Below are positions 15,070 to 22,058 of a DNA stretch of 22,058 bases, piece after piece. The stretch is from JANXQE01 sp035651635. Its GTDB lineage: Bacteria > Verrucomicrobiota > Verrucomicrobiia > Limisphaerales > UBA8199. The DNA lies in assembly GCA_035651635.1 (NCBI GenBank), contig DASRFK010000158.1, positions 1-22,058 of the forward strand, read 5' to 3'. Position 1 is the first letter of the stretch. Each line of letters begins with the position of its first letter. Below the pieces are notes generated by a model. That model was not told the DNA's origin and searched no databases. It saw only the letters and a program-made list of their open reading frames with translations. The translations under genes and the position numbers were made by a program.

Positions 15070-15366
15070 AAAAACGAGGTTGATAGCTAACTTGAAGAGG
15101 GTCGACCAGCTATCGAGCGGTAGCTACATCGGGATTGGCAATTCCCGACCCTTTTTTGGCTTGGGGATGACTTGATTTGGCCAGTCATCGTCGATGCCCC
15201 TGAACTTCGTTCGGCTCAGAACGCGGGCGCCGGCAGTGCGTCAAATTCTGCGGCGCGTCGTGCCGTCAAGGAAATGAGGCCGGGAAATCGCGCGCTCCGG
15301 GCATACGAGGCAGCTGCCTCACAGTCAAAAGCTTAATGGTCCATGCCAACAAAACCGCACGCGCGC
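15070..15366. other. Gene-free leader region between hypB and the Tat-protein operon
   Basis: It holds 297 bases between the hypB stop and the tiny Tat gene. It contains a short hairpin (AGCTA 15108-15112 with TAGCT 15121-15125) and a plus-strand stem TCGGGA 15129-15134 with TCCCGA 15143-15148 followed by six T. There is also a 14-bp perfect palindrome GAGGCAGCTGCCTC at 15307-15320. The first two would lie in the 5' leader of the operon on the minus strand. No ORF here looks real. Confidence 0.5.
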
Positions 15367-16290
15367 CTACAAAGCCAGGGGATCTGCTGCGCGCTTCCGC
15401 TGCTGCTGCTCGATCAAATAATCCCGCCAGGCCGCCATCCCTTGTCCGGTCTTGGCAGACGTCTCAAAGAGTTTTGCTTTCGGGGCGGCGCGACGAATGC
15501 TCTCGAGGGCCTGCTCGCGGCTGAAGTCACAGGCCTGGGCGAGGTCGATTTTGCTGAGAATGACCACATCGGCAGCCTGAAACATCGGCGGATACTTCAA
15601 AGGCTTGTCTTCGCCTTCGGTCACGGAGAATAAGACGATGCGCAAATCTTCACCCAGATCATACGACGCCGGACAGACGAGATTGCCCACATTTTCAATG
15701 ATCAATAGCCCAAGACCATCCAACGGCAAGCCCTTCACGGCTCGGGCGACCATGTCCGCTTCCAGATGGCACATCGTGCCGGTGGTAATCTGCACGACGG
15801 GCGCGCCGGAAGCCCGCAACCGCTGCGCATCATTGTCGGTCGCCAGGTCGCCGACGACGAGACCGGTTTTCAATTTTTCGCCGAGCGCCTTAACTGTCTC
15901 GCGAAGAAAAGTGGTTTTGCCCGAACCCGGCGAAGAGAGAACATTCAATACCAGGAGTCCTCGCGCGCGGAAAAAGCCTCGATTGCGCTCAGCAAGCCGA
16001 TCGTTCTTGGAAAGGATGGACTGGCGTACCTGGACAGTCCGGCGCAGTTCTTCATCAGGTTTCTGCTGATCCCGATGCGGATGGGAATGGGGATGAGTAT
16101 GCGAGTGACTGTGCTCATGGCCGTGATGCTCGCCCGGCCCGTGCGGGTGCTCATGATCGTGTGTATGATTGTGCGAGTGCTCGTGCGCATGTTCATGGGA
16201 GTGCGCATGCTCGTGAGAATGTTGGTGGCTGTGACCACTGACTCCGCCGGGTTCCTCGCCCGGCAATCCGCATCCGCAATCCTTACACAT
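15367..16290 (-). CDS. hypB: HypB, hydrogenase nickel-incorporation GTPase
   Basis: HypB delivers nickel to [NiFe] hydrogenase precursors using GTP. The 307-residue protein starts MCKDCGCGLP, the high-affinity nickel motif (C2, C5, C7), followed by a histidine-rich region with 26 histidines in residues 20-72, a nickel store. The GTPase domain has P-loop SSPGSGKT (119-126), DLATDND (148-154), the metal site CH at 174-175 with C206, and SKID (246-249), all intact. ATG at 16290 overlaps the hypA TAA by one base, which indicates translational coupling. The frame reaches upstream to 16368, but only this ATG gives the CxxCGC start. There is no hydrogenase structural gene in the window. Confidence 0.96.
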   Translation of the reverse strand: MCKDCGCGLPGEEPGGVSGHSHQHSHEHAHSHEHAHEHSHNHTHDHEHPHGPGEHHGHEHSHSHTHPHSHPHRDQQKPDEELRRTVQVRQSILSKNDRLAERNRGFFRARGLLVLNVLSSPGSGKTTFLRETVKALGEKLKTGLVVGDLATDNDAQRLRASGAPVVQITTGTMCHLEADMVARAVKGLPLDGLGLLIIENVGNLVCPASYDLGEDLRIVLFSVTEGEDKPLKYPPMFQAADVVILSKIDLAQACDFSREQALESIRRAAPKAKLFETSAKTGQGMAAWRDYLIEQQQRKRAADPLAL

Positions 16291-16631
16291 TATTCGATCT
16301 CCATTGAGGCCAGTTCCATTTCGCGCCCGGCCCGCAGGTCGCCACTGGGTGAGTGACACTGGGGACATTCGGCAAAGAAATCATCGGACTGAAATTCGAG
16401 GCGGCAGGTACCGCACCAAAACCGCGCCGGAACACTCTCGATGTCCAGCGCGGCGCCGTCCGCCAACGTTCCTGGGGCCAGGGTTTCAAAGGCAAATTGC
16501 AGCGCCTCAGGCACGACGCCGCTGAGCGTGCCGATGCGCAACCGGATCACATTCACCTTGGTGGCCCCGGATTTTTCCGCCTGCTCGAGTGCCATATTCA
16601 GCGCGCTGTCCATGATGGATAATTCGTGCAT
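16290..16631 (-). CDS. hypA: HypA, hydrogenase nickel metallochaperone
   Basis: The 113-residue protein starts MHELSIMDSAL, where H2 with the N-terminal amine binds nickel, as in the family. It contains the zinc site C73-x2-C76 and C89-x2-C92 (FWCGTC; CPQC). HypA passes nickel to the hydrogenase large subunit together with HypB, the next gene. The length is normal. The open frame runs upstream to 17009, but translation of that part is repeat-derived and no homologue would begin there. The region upstream (16632-16965) should hold the hypAB promoter. Confidence 0.95.
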   Translation of the reverse strand: MHELSIMDSALNMALEQAEKSGATKVNVIRLRIGTLSGVVPEALQFAFETLAPGTLADGAALDIESVPARFWCGTCRLEFQSDDFFAECPQCHSPSGDLRAGREMELASMEIE

Positions 16632-16965
16632 TGCGCTCCGACAACGAAGAACGTCCGTCGTCATTGATCTAATGCGACCGGCTAAAGTTAGGTTCGGAAG
16701 CGCAACCTGACAAACGTTTTGTGGGCGGCCCAACTTCCAACGAGGAAAAGGCCCAAGCCGATTCACCGCGAGGGATTCCGAAGGTTTTGGAGTGCGTCCG
16801 CTTTGCGGCGCTTTTGGACGCGAGGCAGGCCAAACGATGAATATCGTTCGCAGGTCAGCCGTCGTTCGGTTCCAAAAGCGGCGCAAATCGCCGCACTCCA
16901 AGAGGCTGGCGCCCAGTCGCTGGGGCACGGCCATGCCGAGGTTCATGGCCCAGTGCAGGATTTTA
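16632..16965. other. Gene-free stretch between the LigD-type gene and hypA
   Basis: It holds the inverted pair described separately (16787-16901) and no credible gene. AGGTT and AACCT around 16691-16709 could form a small stem near the expected hypA promoter. The frames across it translate the repeat into LECGDLRRFW-type peptides. Confidence 0.55.
16787..16901. repeat. Inverted pair of GGAGTGCG repeats
   Basis: The left arm 16787-16818 begins TTGGAGTGCGTCCGCTTTGC; the right arm 16871-16901 on the minus strand begins TTGGAGTGCGGCGATTTGCG. Both end GCTTTTGGA. The arms are about 31-32 bases, separated by about 52 bases. The same arm family occurs again at 18100-18130 and 18186-18215. Confidence 0.85.
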
Positions 16966-17991
16966 CTACCGTTGAGGCTCCCCAAACGCCTCGAGCTTGA
17001 CGCGGCCACGAGACTGGACCAGCGGTTTCCAGAGGTCGCCCATCTTTCGCAGGCGATTGGGAACGTTATCGAGCCTGAAGTCCTCTATTTCGATCCCCTC
17101 TTCAATTTCTTCCCAAGTGACAGGCGTGGATACCGGCGCGCGTGGTTTGGGACGAACGGAATAAACCGAAGCGAGGGTGCGGCCCCAGGCGTTCTGGTTA
17201 TAATCGACCAGGACATGACCTTTGGGTCGCTTGGCGATGCGATATTCCGCGGTAACCAACTCCGGTTGCAGCCGCTCCAGGTTTTGGGCAAAACTCTTGG
17301 CGAAGGTCCATACCTGCTTTTGGTCAGGTCCGCGCACGATCGGAACATAAACGTGGATGCCGCGTGAACCGGTGGTTTTGGCAAAACTCGGCATCTTCAG
17401 AGCTGCCAAGTTCTGGCGGACCAGTAAAGCCGTTTCGCGAACTTTATCGAAACCTGCTCCAGGAACCGGGTCGAGATCGAAATGCAGATAATCCGGCCGG
17501 TGCACGTCGTCACAACGGGCATACCACGGGTTGAGATCGATACAACCCAAATTGACAATCCAAAGCAGGCTGGCCAGGTCACGAACAATCGGAAAATCGA
17601 TCACGCCGCTGTTGGTGTGCTCGATGGAGCAGGTCTCAATCCAATCGGGTCGCGGAACCGGCGCCCGTTTTTGAAAAAAGAACGGCCCGGCCGCGCCGTT
17701 CGGATATCGCTTCATGACCATGGCTCGATCAACGAGGTGCGGCAGGAGAAATTCTGCTATCTCCGCATAATAGCGCAGCAGGTCGCCTTTACGGATTCCC
17801 TCATTCGGCCAGAACAGTTTCGGGAGGTTTGTCAGCTGAATGTCTCGCCCGTCAATTTCGATTTTAGCATCGGTGGCGTCTTCAGGGATCAGCCCCTTGC
17901 CAGGTCGAGCACGAGAAGAGTTGAGGCGGCGGGTCCCGGGACTTTTCGAACGGGTATAGCGTGTCAAAGCCATTGTTCGAAGACTCGTCAA
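16966..17991 (-). CDS. ligD: LigD-type polymerase-domain (AEP primase-like) protein
   Basis: The 341-residue protein matches the polymerase domain of bacterial NHEJ LigD. Evidence: the entry motif LTNLPKLFWPNEGIRKGDLL (53-72), KRYPNGAAGPFFFQKR (94-109), the metal-binding DLD in YLHFDLDP (D172, D174), TTGSRGIHVYVP (206-217), and third acidic D263 in GHVLVDYNQN. There is no ligase or phosphoesterase domain, so it is a stand-alone polymerase; no Ku gene is in view. It would add nucleotides at broken DNA ends. The N-terminal 40 residues are basic and poorly conserved; ATG at 17973 is an alternative start. Transcription direction matches hypA, but 334 bases and a repeat separate them, so it probably belongs to a different unit. 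Confidence 0.88.
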   Translation of the reverse strand: MTSLRTMALTRYTRSKSPGTRRLNSSRARPGKGLIPEDATDAKIEIDGRDIQLTNLPKLFWPNEGIRKGDLLRYYAEIAEFLLPHLVDRAMVMKRYPNGAAGPFFFQKRAPVPRPDWIETCSIEHTNSGVIDFPIVRDLASLLWIVNLGCIDLNPWYARCDDVHRPDYLHFDLDPVPGAGFDKVRETALLVRQNLAALKMPSFAKTTGSRGIHVYVPIVRGPDQKQVWTFAKSFAQNLERLQPELVTAEYRIAKRPKGHVLVDYNQNAWGRTLASVYSVRPKPRAPVSTPVTWEEIEEGIEIEDFRLDNVPNRLRKMGDLWKPLVQSRGRVKLEAFGEPQR

Positions 17992-18413
17992 CCGTTAACC
18001 GCGCAACAATACGGTGTATTGCTACCTCACCTTGAGCCTAAAGCAGGCGAAACCGTGGATGAGCACGAGTTCTCACGGATAAGAGCATCGCGAAGCGTCT
18101 TGGAGTGCGGCGCTGCGCGCCGCCTTTGGAGCGAGGGACAAAAAGCCCGACGAAAAGACCCGATGCCTTCGAATGTACTTCGCCGCCAAAAGCGCCGCAA
18201 AGCGGCGCACTCCAAAACCTTCGGAACTGGGGAAGCAGACAGATGCCAATCAGTGCTGATCGAGCAATCATGCGTGGGCATCCGTGCGCGTCCGTGGTTT
18301 TCTTCCGAATCGTTGCGGCTGAACCGGGGCGACGACACGGGATTTTTGGGGTCAACACTCCGTCGTTCCCGTTCACCGCACGAATTAGTCTTGTCGCCGC
18401 AAATTATGCGACT
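17992..18413. other. Gene-free 422-base divergent region with nested inverted repeats
   Basis: It separates the LigD-type gene (minus) and the FGE-like gene (plus), so promoters for both should lie here. Most of it is taken up by the nested repeat at 18050-18306. The long open frames across it are repeat translation. I could not pick a convincing -35/-10 pair. Confidence 0.55.
18050..18306. repeat. Nested inverted repeat (CACGGAT arms around GGAGTGCG arms)
   Basis: The outer left arm 18050-18086 (AACCGTGGATGAGCACGAG) pairs with the outer right arm about 18262-18306 (minus strand AACCACGGACGCGCACGGAT). Inside lie the GGAGTGCG arms: 18100-18130 (TTGGAGTGCGGCGCTGCGCG) and 18186-18215 (minus strand TTGGAGTGCGCCGCTTTGCG). 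The outer arms are related to the inner arms of the element at 4597-4835; the inner arms to the pair at 16787-16901. This is consistent with one repeat element inserted between the arms of another. Confidence 0.75.
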
Positions 18414-19580
18414 ATGAAATCTCGCCCCATTAATCTCCTTCTAGTGACGCTGGGCATCGCGGTCCTGTTTGGGTTGTCTCTGTCTGAAGCTTGCGCGTCA
18501 TCCCCATCGATAGCGGGCATGAACATAGTGGGCGGCAACCTGCACTTAAACATCACGAGCGATGTCGGACTCACCAACCAAATTCAAACCGCCACGGACC
18601 TGACCCAGGCAAGCTGGAGCGTGGTGACGAATCTGGTGGTGACCCAAAGCAACTACTGGTTTGCAGTTCCGGTGACTTCTTCTGCCAGCCAGTGTTTCTA
18701 TCGGGTCTTGGCCATCCCGGTCACGAGCACGAACCCAGGCGCGCCCCAAGGAATGGTTCTCATCGCTGCGGGCACTTTCCAGATGGGCGATACCTTTGCC
18801 GAAGGTGCCACTTGGGAACTCCCCGTCCATGACGTTTACGTCAGCTCTTTTTACATGGACAAATTCGAAGTAACCAAGGGGTTGTGGGACCGGGTCAAAA
18901 CCTGGAGCGCCGCCAACGGGTACACTTATGATAACGACGGAGCCGGTAAAGCCACCAATCACCCAGTCGAGAGCATCAATTGGTACGATATGGTCAAGTG
19001 GTGTAACGCCAGGTCCCAAATGGAAGGGAGGACTCCGGCTTACTATACCGATGCCGGCCTGACGCAAATTTACAAAACCGGCCAGGTCGAGCCTTTTGTC
19101 AAGTGGAACGCGGCTGCTTATCGTCTTCCGACCGAAGCGGAGTGGGAGAAAGGTGATCGCGGTGGAACCCCTGGACACCGCTTTCCCTGGTCGGACACCG
19201 ACACGATCACCCACAGCCGAGCCAATTATTACAGCGACAGCAGCTACCCCTACGACGTGAGCCCAACCCGCGGCTACAACCCCGCGTTTGAGAACGGCGC
19301 CATGCCTTACACCAGCCCGGTGGGCTCGTTTGCGCCCAATGGGTACGGTCTTTACGACACGGCCGGAAACGTCTGGGAATGGTGTTGGGATTATGCGGGA
19401 AACTATTCCAGCGCGCCGGCGACCGATCCACATGGGCCGGACAGCGGTTCGACCCGGGTCGGCAAAGGCGGCAATTGGAATTTCTATGCCGAGCACTGCC
19501 GTGCGTCGTATCGGTACGGAAACGCACCGACCTACACCGCGACTAACATCGGGTTCCGCTGCGCCATGACAGCACCCTAA
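18414..19580 (+). CDS. Secreted FGE/SUMF1-domain protein
   Basis: The 388-residue protein starts at ATG 18414 with a signal peptide (about 1-28). Residues 33-106 form a small beta domain (LTNQIQTATDLTQASWSVVT, ending CFYRVLAIPV). The formylglycine-generating-enzyme-like domain spans about 112-386: GMVLIAAGTFQMGD, DKFEVTKGLWD, HPVESINWYDMVKWCNARS, YRLPTEAEWEKGDRG, GLYDTAGNVWEWCWD and IGFRC. The copper-binding cysteine pair of true FGE is not preserved: the relevant segment reads HCRASYRYGN, with only one cysteine. It is therefore probably a non-catalytic or differently acting relative, of the kind that is multi-copy in Verrucomicrobiota. The longer upstream frame is repeat translation. No sulfatase lies nearby. 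Confidence 0.86.
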   Translation: MKSRPINLLLVTLGIAVLFGLSLSEACASSPSIAGMNIVGGNLHLNITSDVGLTNQIQTATDLTQASWSVVTNLVVTQSNYWFAVPVTSSASQCFYRVLAIPVTSTNPGAPQGMVLIAAGTFQMGDTFAEGATWELPVHDVYVSSFYMDKFEVTKGLWDRVKTWSAANGYTYDNDGAGKATNHPVESINWYDMVKWCNARSQMEGRTPAYYTDAGLTQIYKTGQVEPFVKWNAAAYRLPTEAEWEKGDRGGTPGHRFPWSDTDTITHSRANYYSDSSYPYDVSPTRGYNPAFENGAMPYTSPVGSFAPNGYGLYDTAGNVWEWCWDYAGNYSSAPATDPHGPDSGSTRVGKGGNWNFYAEHCRASYRYGNAPTYTATNIGFRCAMTAP

Positions 19581-19609
19581 CGATTGACGAGGTTCCGATG
19601 GGAAAAGGC

Positions 19610-19683
<74 letters not shown>

Positions 19684-19971
19684 AACGTTTCCAACTCTAA
19701 TCGGTGCGACTGCCTTGTCAATGAACGATGAGTCCTTAAGGGGATACGAGCCGGGAGCGGTGTTTTTCGCGACGGGCACAAGGAATCCAAGTCCGAACGT
19801 TTCAACGCAAAAAACCACGAACTCACAATCCGGCACAGGGAACGGTTCGGCATTAGTGGTGTTCGATTGTTGCTGAGGCCGGAAAGCCGGCGCGCCGGGC
19901 AGTTTTATTCGCGTTCGTTCGCGGTGGATTCGCGGTTGAAAGGATTGGCGCGGCCTGTATGCTCGGGGCGC
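19684..19971. other. Intergenic stretch between tRNA-Gly and pyrC
   Basis: It holds 288 bases between divergent transcripts, so it should contain both promoters. A GCCGG-AAA-GCCGGC stem occurs near 19880-19893. The frame open from 19867 into pyrC encodes arginine-rich, non-conserved residues, so I regard it as untranslated leader. Confidence 0.45.
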
Positions 19972-21432
19972 ATGAACTCGCTGCTTCTGGCCGGCGGCCG
20001 CGTTATCGATCCCGCAAACGATTCGGATTTCGTCGCGGACGTTTTGATTCGCGACGGCAAGATCGCCGCAGTTGGCCGGGATCTGGCGGTCGAGGGGGAC
20101 CCGGCAATCGAGCGGATGGATGTACGCGGGTTGGTGGTTTGTCCCGGGTTGATCGACCTGCACGTGCATTTGCGTGAGCCGGGACAGACGGCCAAGGAAA
20201 CCATCGCGACTGGCACGGCGGCTGCCGCCCGCGGAGGATTCACCTCTGTGGTCTGCATGCCGAACACCACCCCGGCTATCGATAACTCGGGCACAGTGGC
20301 TTTGATTCACGATTTGGCCATCGAGCGCGGGCAGGTGAATGTCTTCATTACGGGTGCCATCTCGAAGAACATCGCCGGCGAGGAACTGTCGCCGGTAGGA
20401 TCGCTCAAAGATGCCGGCGTAGTTGCGATCACCGACGACGGCCACTGCGTGCAGAACAATGAACTCATGCGCCGCGCCCTGGAATACGCCCGGATGTTCG
20501 ATCTGCCGGTGATGGATCACTGCCAGGACTACTCGCTGGTCAGCGAGGGCATGATGCACGAGGGATACTGGAGCACCGTCCTGGGCTTGCGCGGGTGGCC
20601 GTCGGCCGGGGAGGAACTGATTGTCGCGCGCAACATTCTCCTGGCCGAAACGACCGGCGCGCACGTGCACTGCCAGCATCTGAGTGCGGCCGGGAGCGTG
20701 CAATTGCTGCGGGAAGCCCGGAAGCGCGGTGTGCCGATCTCGGGCGAGGCTTGTCCGCACCATTTTTCCTTAACCGACGCCGCCGTAGCGGGCAGCGCCA
20801 GATTCTGGGAAAAGGATGGCCAGGGTGTTTACGGTTATCAAGACGGCGCGACGGACCGGCCGGAGTGGCCCGCGTACGATACTAATTTCAAGATGAACCC
20901 GCCCCTGCGCTCGGCTGCCGATCGGGAGGCGATCCTGGCCGGCCTGGTAGACGGGACGATCGAGGTACTTTGCAGCGATCACGCGCCGCATTGCGATTAC
21001 GAAAAAGAGGTCGAGTTCGACTATGCGCCGTTCGGCATCACCGGTTTGGAAACCGAGTTGGCGCTGTCGCTGATGCAACTTTATCACTCCCGGCGGCTTG
21101 GCCTGACTGAAGTGATTGCCAAGTTCACGATCAACCCGGCCCGCCTGTTGCGGTTACCCAAGGGGACGCTGAGTCCCGGGGCAGACGCCGATGTCACGGT
21201 GCTGGATCCGAGCCGGGAATGGCAATTTGACAAGGGAACCTCGGCGAGCAAAGCTTGTAACAGCCCGTATTATGGCTGGAAACTAAAGGGCAAAGCTCTG
21301 GCCACGATTGTGGCCGGCAAGAAGGCGTGGGTCGAACATGCGCCGCGGGTCGGCGCGTTAAGCTCTTCCCCGGGCATACAGAACAGTGGTTTGGCTGCCG
21401 CCGGTGAGCCGGCAGCCTGCGCAAAGGAATAA
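19972..21432 (+). CDS. pyrC: Dihydroorotase (class I type), PyrC
   Basis: Dihydroorotase closes carbamoyl-aspartate to dihydroorotate in pyrimidine synthesis, in the cytoplasm. The 486-residue protein has the metal motif DLHVHLREPGQTAKET (H64, H66), MPNTTPAIDN (96-105), the second metal region EACPHHFSLTD, and CSDHAPH near the end of the barrel, all intact. Compared with typical class I enzymes of about 430 residues it is long: there is an insertion around WEKDGQGVYGYQDGATDRPE before the usual YDTNFKMNPPLR, and a C-terminal tail of about 30 residues. The start MNSLLLAGGRVIDPANDSD is typical. A thioredoxin gene follows after three bases. No pyrB is visible upstream. Confidence 0.94.
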   Translation: MNSLLLAGGRVIDPANDSDFVADVLIRDGKIAAVGRDLAVEGDPAIERMDVRGLVVCPGLIDLHVHLREPGQTAKETIATGTAAAARGGFTSVVCMPNTTPAIDNSGTVALIHDLAIERGQVNVFITGAISKNIAGEELSPVGSLKDAGVVAITDDGHCVQNNELMRRALEYARMFDLPVMDHCQDYSLVSEGMMHEGYWSTVLGLRGWPSAGEELIVARNILLAETTGAHVHCQHLSAAGSVQLLREARKRGVPISGEACPHHFSLTDAAVAGSARFWEKDGQGVYGYQDGATDRPEWPAYDTNFKMNPPLRSAADREAILAGLVDGTIEVLCSDHAPHCDYEKEVEFDYAPFGITGLETELALSLMQLYHSRRLGLTEVIAKFTINPARLLRLPKGTLSPGADADVTVLDPSREWQFDKGTSASKACNSPYYGWKLKGKALATIVAGKKAWVEHAPRVGALSSSPGIQNSGLAAAGEPAACAKE

Positions 21433-21435
21433 ACT

Positions 21436-21879
21436 ATGAAGAAGATTGCAATGTGTTTGCTGGCCTGCTGGGCGGTTTGGCAGGTGCGCGCCGATGAAGG
21501 CGCCTGGACGACGGATTTGGCCAAAGCTCAAGCACAAGCCAAAGCGGAAAAGAAATTGGTGCTGATGGATTTTAACGGGTCGGATTGGTGTCCGCCCTGC
21601 AAGGCGCTGCGTAAAACGGTGCTGGATTCCCAGACCTTCATTGATTTTGCCAAGAATAACCTGGTCCTGGTGGATGTTGACTTTCCCCATCAGAAGCAGC
21701 TCACGGAGGAATTGAAACAAGCCAACAAGGCGTTGTCGGAGAAATACGGCATCGAAGGGTTGCCCACAGTGATTGTGCTGAGCAGCGACGGCAAAGAGCT
21801 CAAAAAAATGGTGGGTTACGATGGACAGAGTGCCAAAGATTTTGTGGCGGAACTCGAAAAGCTAAAGAGCAAAGGCTGA
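21436..21879 (+). CDS. Secreted thioredoxin-family protein
   Basis: The 147-residue protein has an N-terminal signal peptide (MKKIAMCLLACWAVWQVRAD) and a thioredoxin fold with active-site WCPPC (C52, C55) in DFNGSDWCPPCKALRK, and the cis-proline loop GLPTVIVL. It is probably a periplasmic thiol reductase or oxidase. An AAGGA lies in the last pyrC codons, about nine bases before ATG, and only three bases separate it from the pyrC stop, so translation is coupled. The functional link to pyrimidine synthesis is unclear. Confidence 0.88.
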   Translation: MKKIAMCLLACWAVWQVRADEGAWTTDLAKAQAQAKAEKKLVLMDFNGSDWCPPCKALRKTVLDSQTFIDFAKNNLVLVDVDFPHQKQLTEELKQANKALSEKYGIEGLPTVIVLSSDGKELKKMVGYDGQSAKDFVAELEKLKSKG

Positions 21880-22013
21880 TCCCGATCCAACCGGTTCCAA
21901 ATTTTCTCAAAATTCCCCTATGGCGGAGTCAGAGTTGAGGTAAGTCTTTGAGAGACAAATTTCTGTTCATTTGAGCTGGACCTCGGGCTGCACTTTTTCT
22001 ACACCTGGGGTCG
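21880..22013. other. Intergenic stretch at the right edge
   Basis: It is AT-richer than the coding regions and contains AACCGGTT and a T-rich run, but no clear intrinsic terminator. I see nothing else in it. Confidence 0.4.
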
Positions 22014-22058
22014 ATGAAGACTAAACATCGACCAATATTAACGACGGAACAGCAGGCG
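22014..22058 (+). CDS. Possible 5' end of a gene cut by the window edge
   Basis: ATG at 22014 opens a frame of 15 codons (MKTKHRPILTTEQQA) running to the last base. A GGGG at 22007-22010 could be a weak ribosome site. The length is too short to assign a family or to exclude chance. Confidence 0.35.
   Translation, partial: MKTKHRPILTTEQQA

Noticed and set aside
15129..15157. An intrinsic terminator (TCGGGA stem with six T)
   Set aside because: It would work only on the plus strand, where no gene ends upstream; on the minus strand the T-run is on the wrong side.
16632..17009. A longer hypA product
   Set aside because: HypA needs MHE at its very N-terminus for nickel binding, and the upstream part is repeat sequence that also overlaps the LigD-type gene.
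19867..19971. A longer pyrC start
   Set aside because: The 35 extra residues are arginine-rich and unlike dihydroorotase N-termini; MNSLLLAGGRVIDP is the typical opening.

Overview
The window looks like a chromosomal stretch from a Verrucomicrobiota bacterium, most likely of the Pedosphaera/Limisphaera type. I infer this from three things: the gene types; a secreted FGE-like protein whose N-terminal domain ends in an FYRV motif; and several dispersed repeat families (CCGAA heptad arrays, CACGGATG inverted arms, GGAGTGCGGCG inverted arms, CCTCTCC palindromes) of a kind I associate with that phylum. This is recognition, not a database match.

Layout. The left end (1-2.9 kb) carries a 29-codon CDS tail, a minus-strand pair (DUF4126 membrane protein and a secreted PEBP/YbhB protein), a plus-strand Dabb protein, and a minus-strand XerC/XerD-type recombinase. 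A minus-strand NCS1 permease follows (2969-4396), with a perfect intrinsic terminator behind it. From 17991 down to 4811 nearly everything lies on the minus strand. In transcription order: a LigD-type polymerase-domain protein, hypA and hypB (overlapping by one base), a tiny Tat-signal four-cysteine protein, a Tat-signal NHL propeller, a Tat-signal polyferredoxin (NapG-like), a membrane FeS protein (NosR/NapH-like), a membrane-anchored PQQ-like propeller, a fused NuoE-NuoF diaphorase, a four-helix-bundle protein, and a NuoG/GltD hybrid flavo-FeS protein. The right end (18.4-22 kb) has a plus-strand FGE-like secreted protein, a minus-strand tRNA-Gly(TCC), and plus-strand pyrC with a tightly coupled secreted thioredoxin. 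The start of one more gene may run off the right edge.

How the genes may work together. The 4.8-16.6 kb block looks like a two-sided redox system. The cytoplasmic NuoEF fusion plus the NuoG/GltD hybrid would handle NAD(P)H. The NosR/NapH-like membrane protein would connect to exported FeS and propeller proteins. HypA/HypB point to a [NiFe] hydrogenase, yet no large or small hydrogenase subunit, and no HypC/D/E/F, is present here. A nested inverted-repeat element sits exactly at the 3' end of the hybrid gene, where HoxY/HoxH-like genes might be expected. Either the catalytic genes are elsewhere, they were lost, or the module serves another terminal enzyme. This is the best candidate for an undescribed system in the window.

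The second theme is repeats. At least six short repeat families occur, mostly as head-to-head inverted pairs. Some pairs are nested inside others, and some are read in frame into proteins: the NuoEF linker, the N-terminus of the four-helix-bundle protein, the N-terminus of the NosR/NapH-like protein, and the C-terminus of the hybrid.
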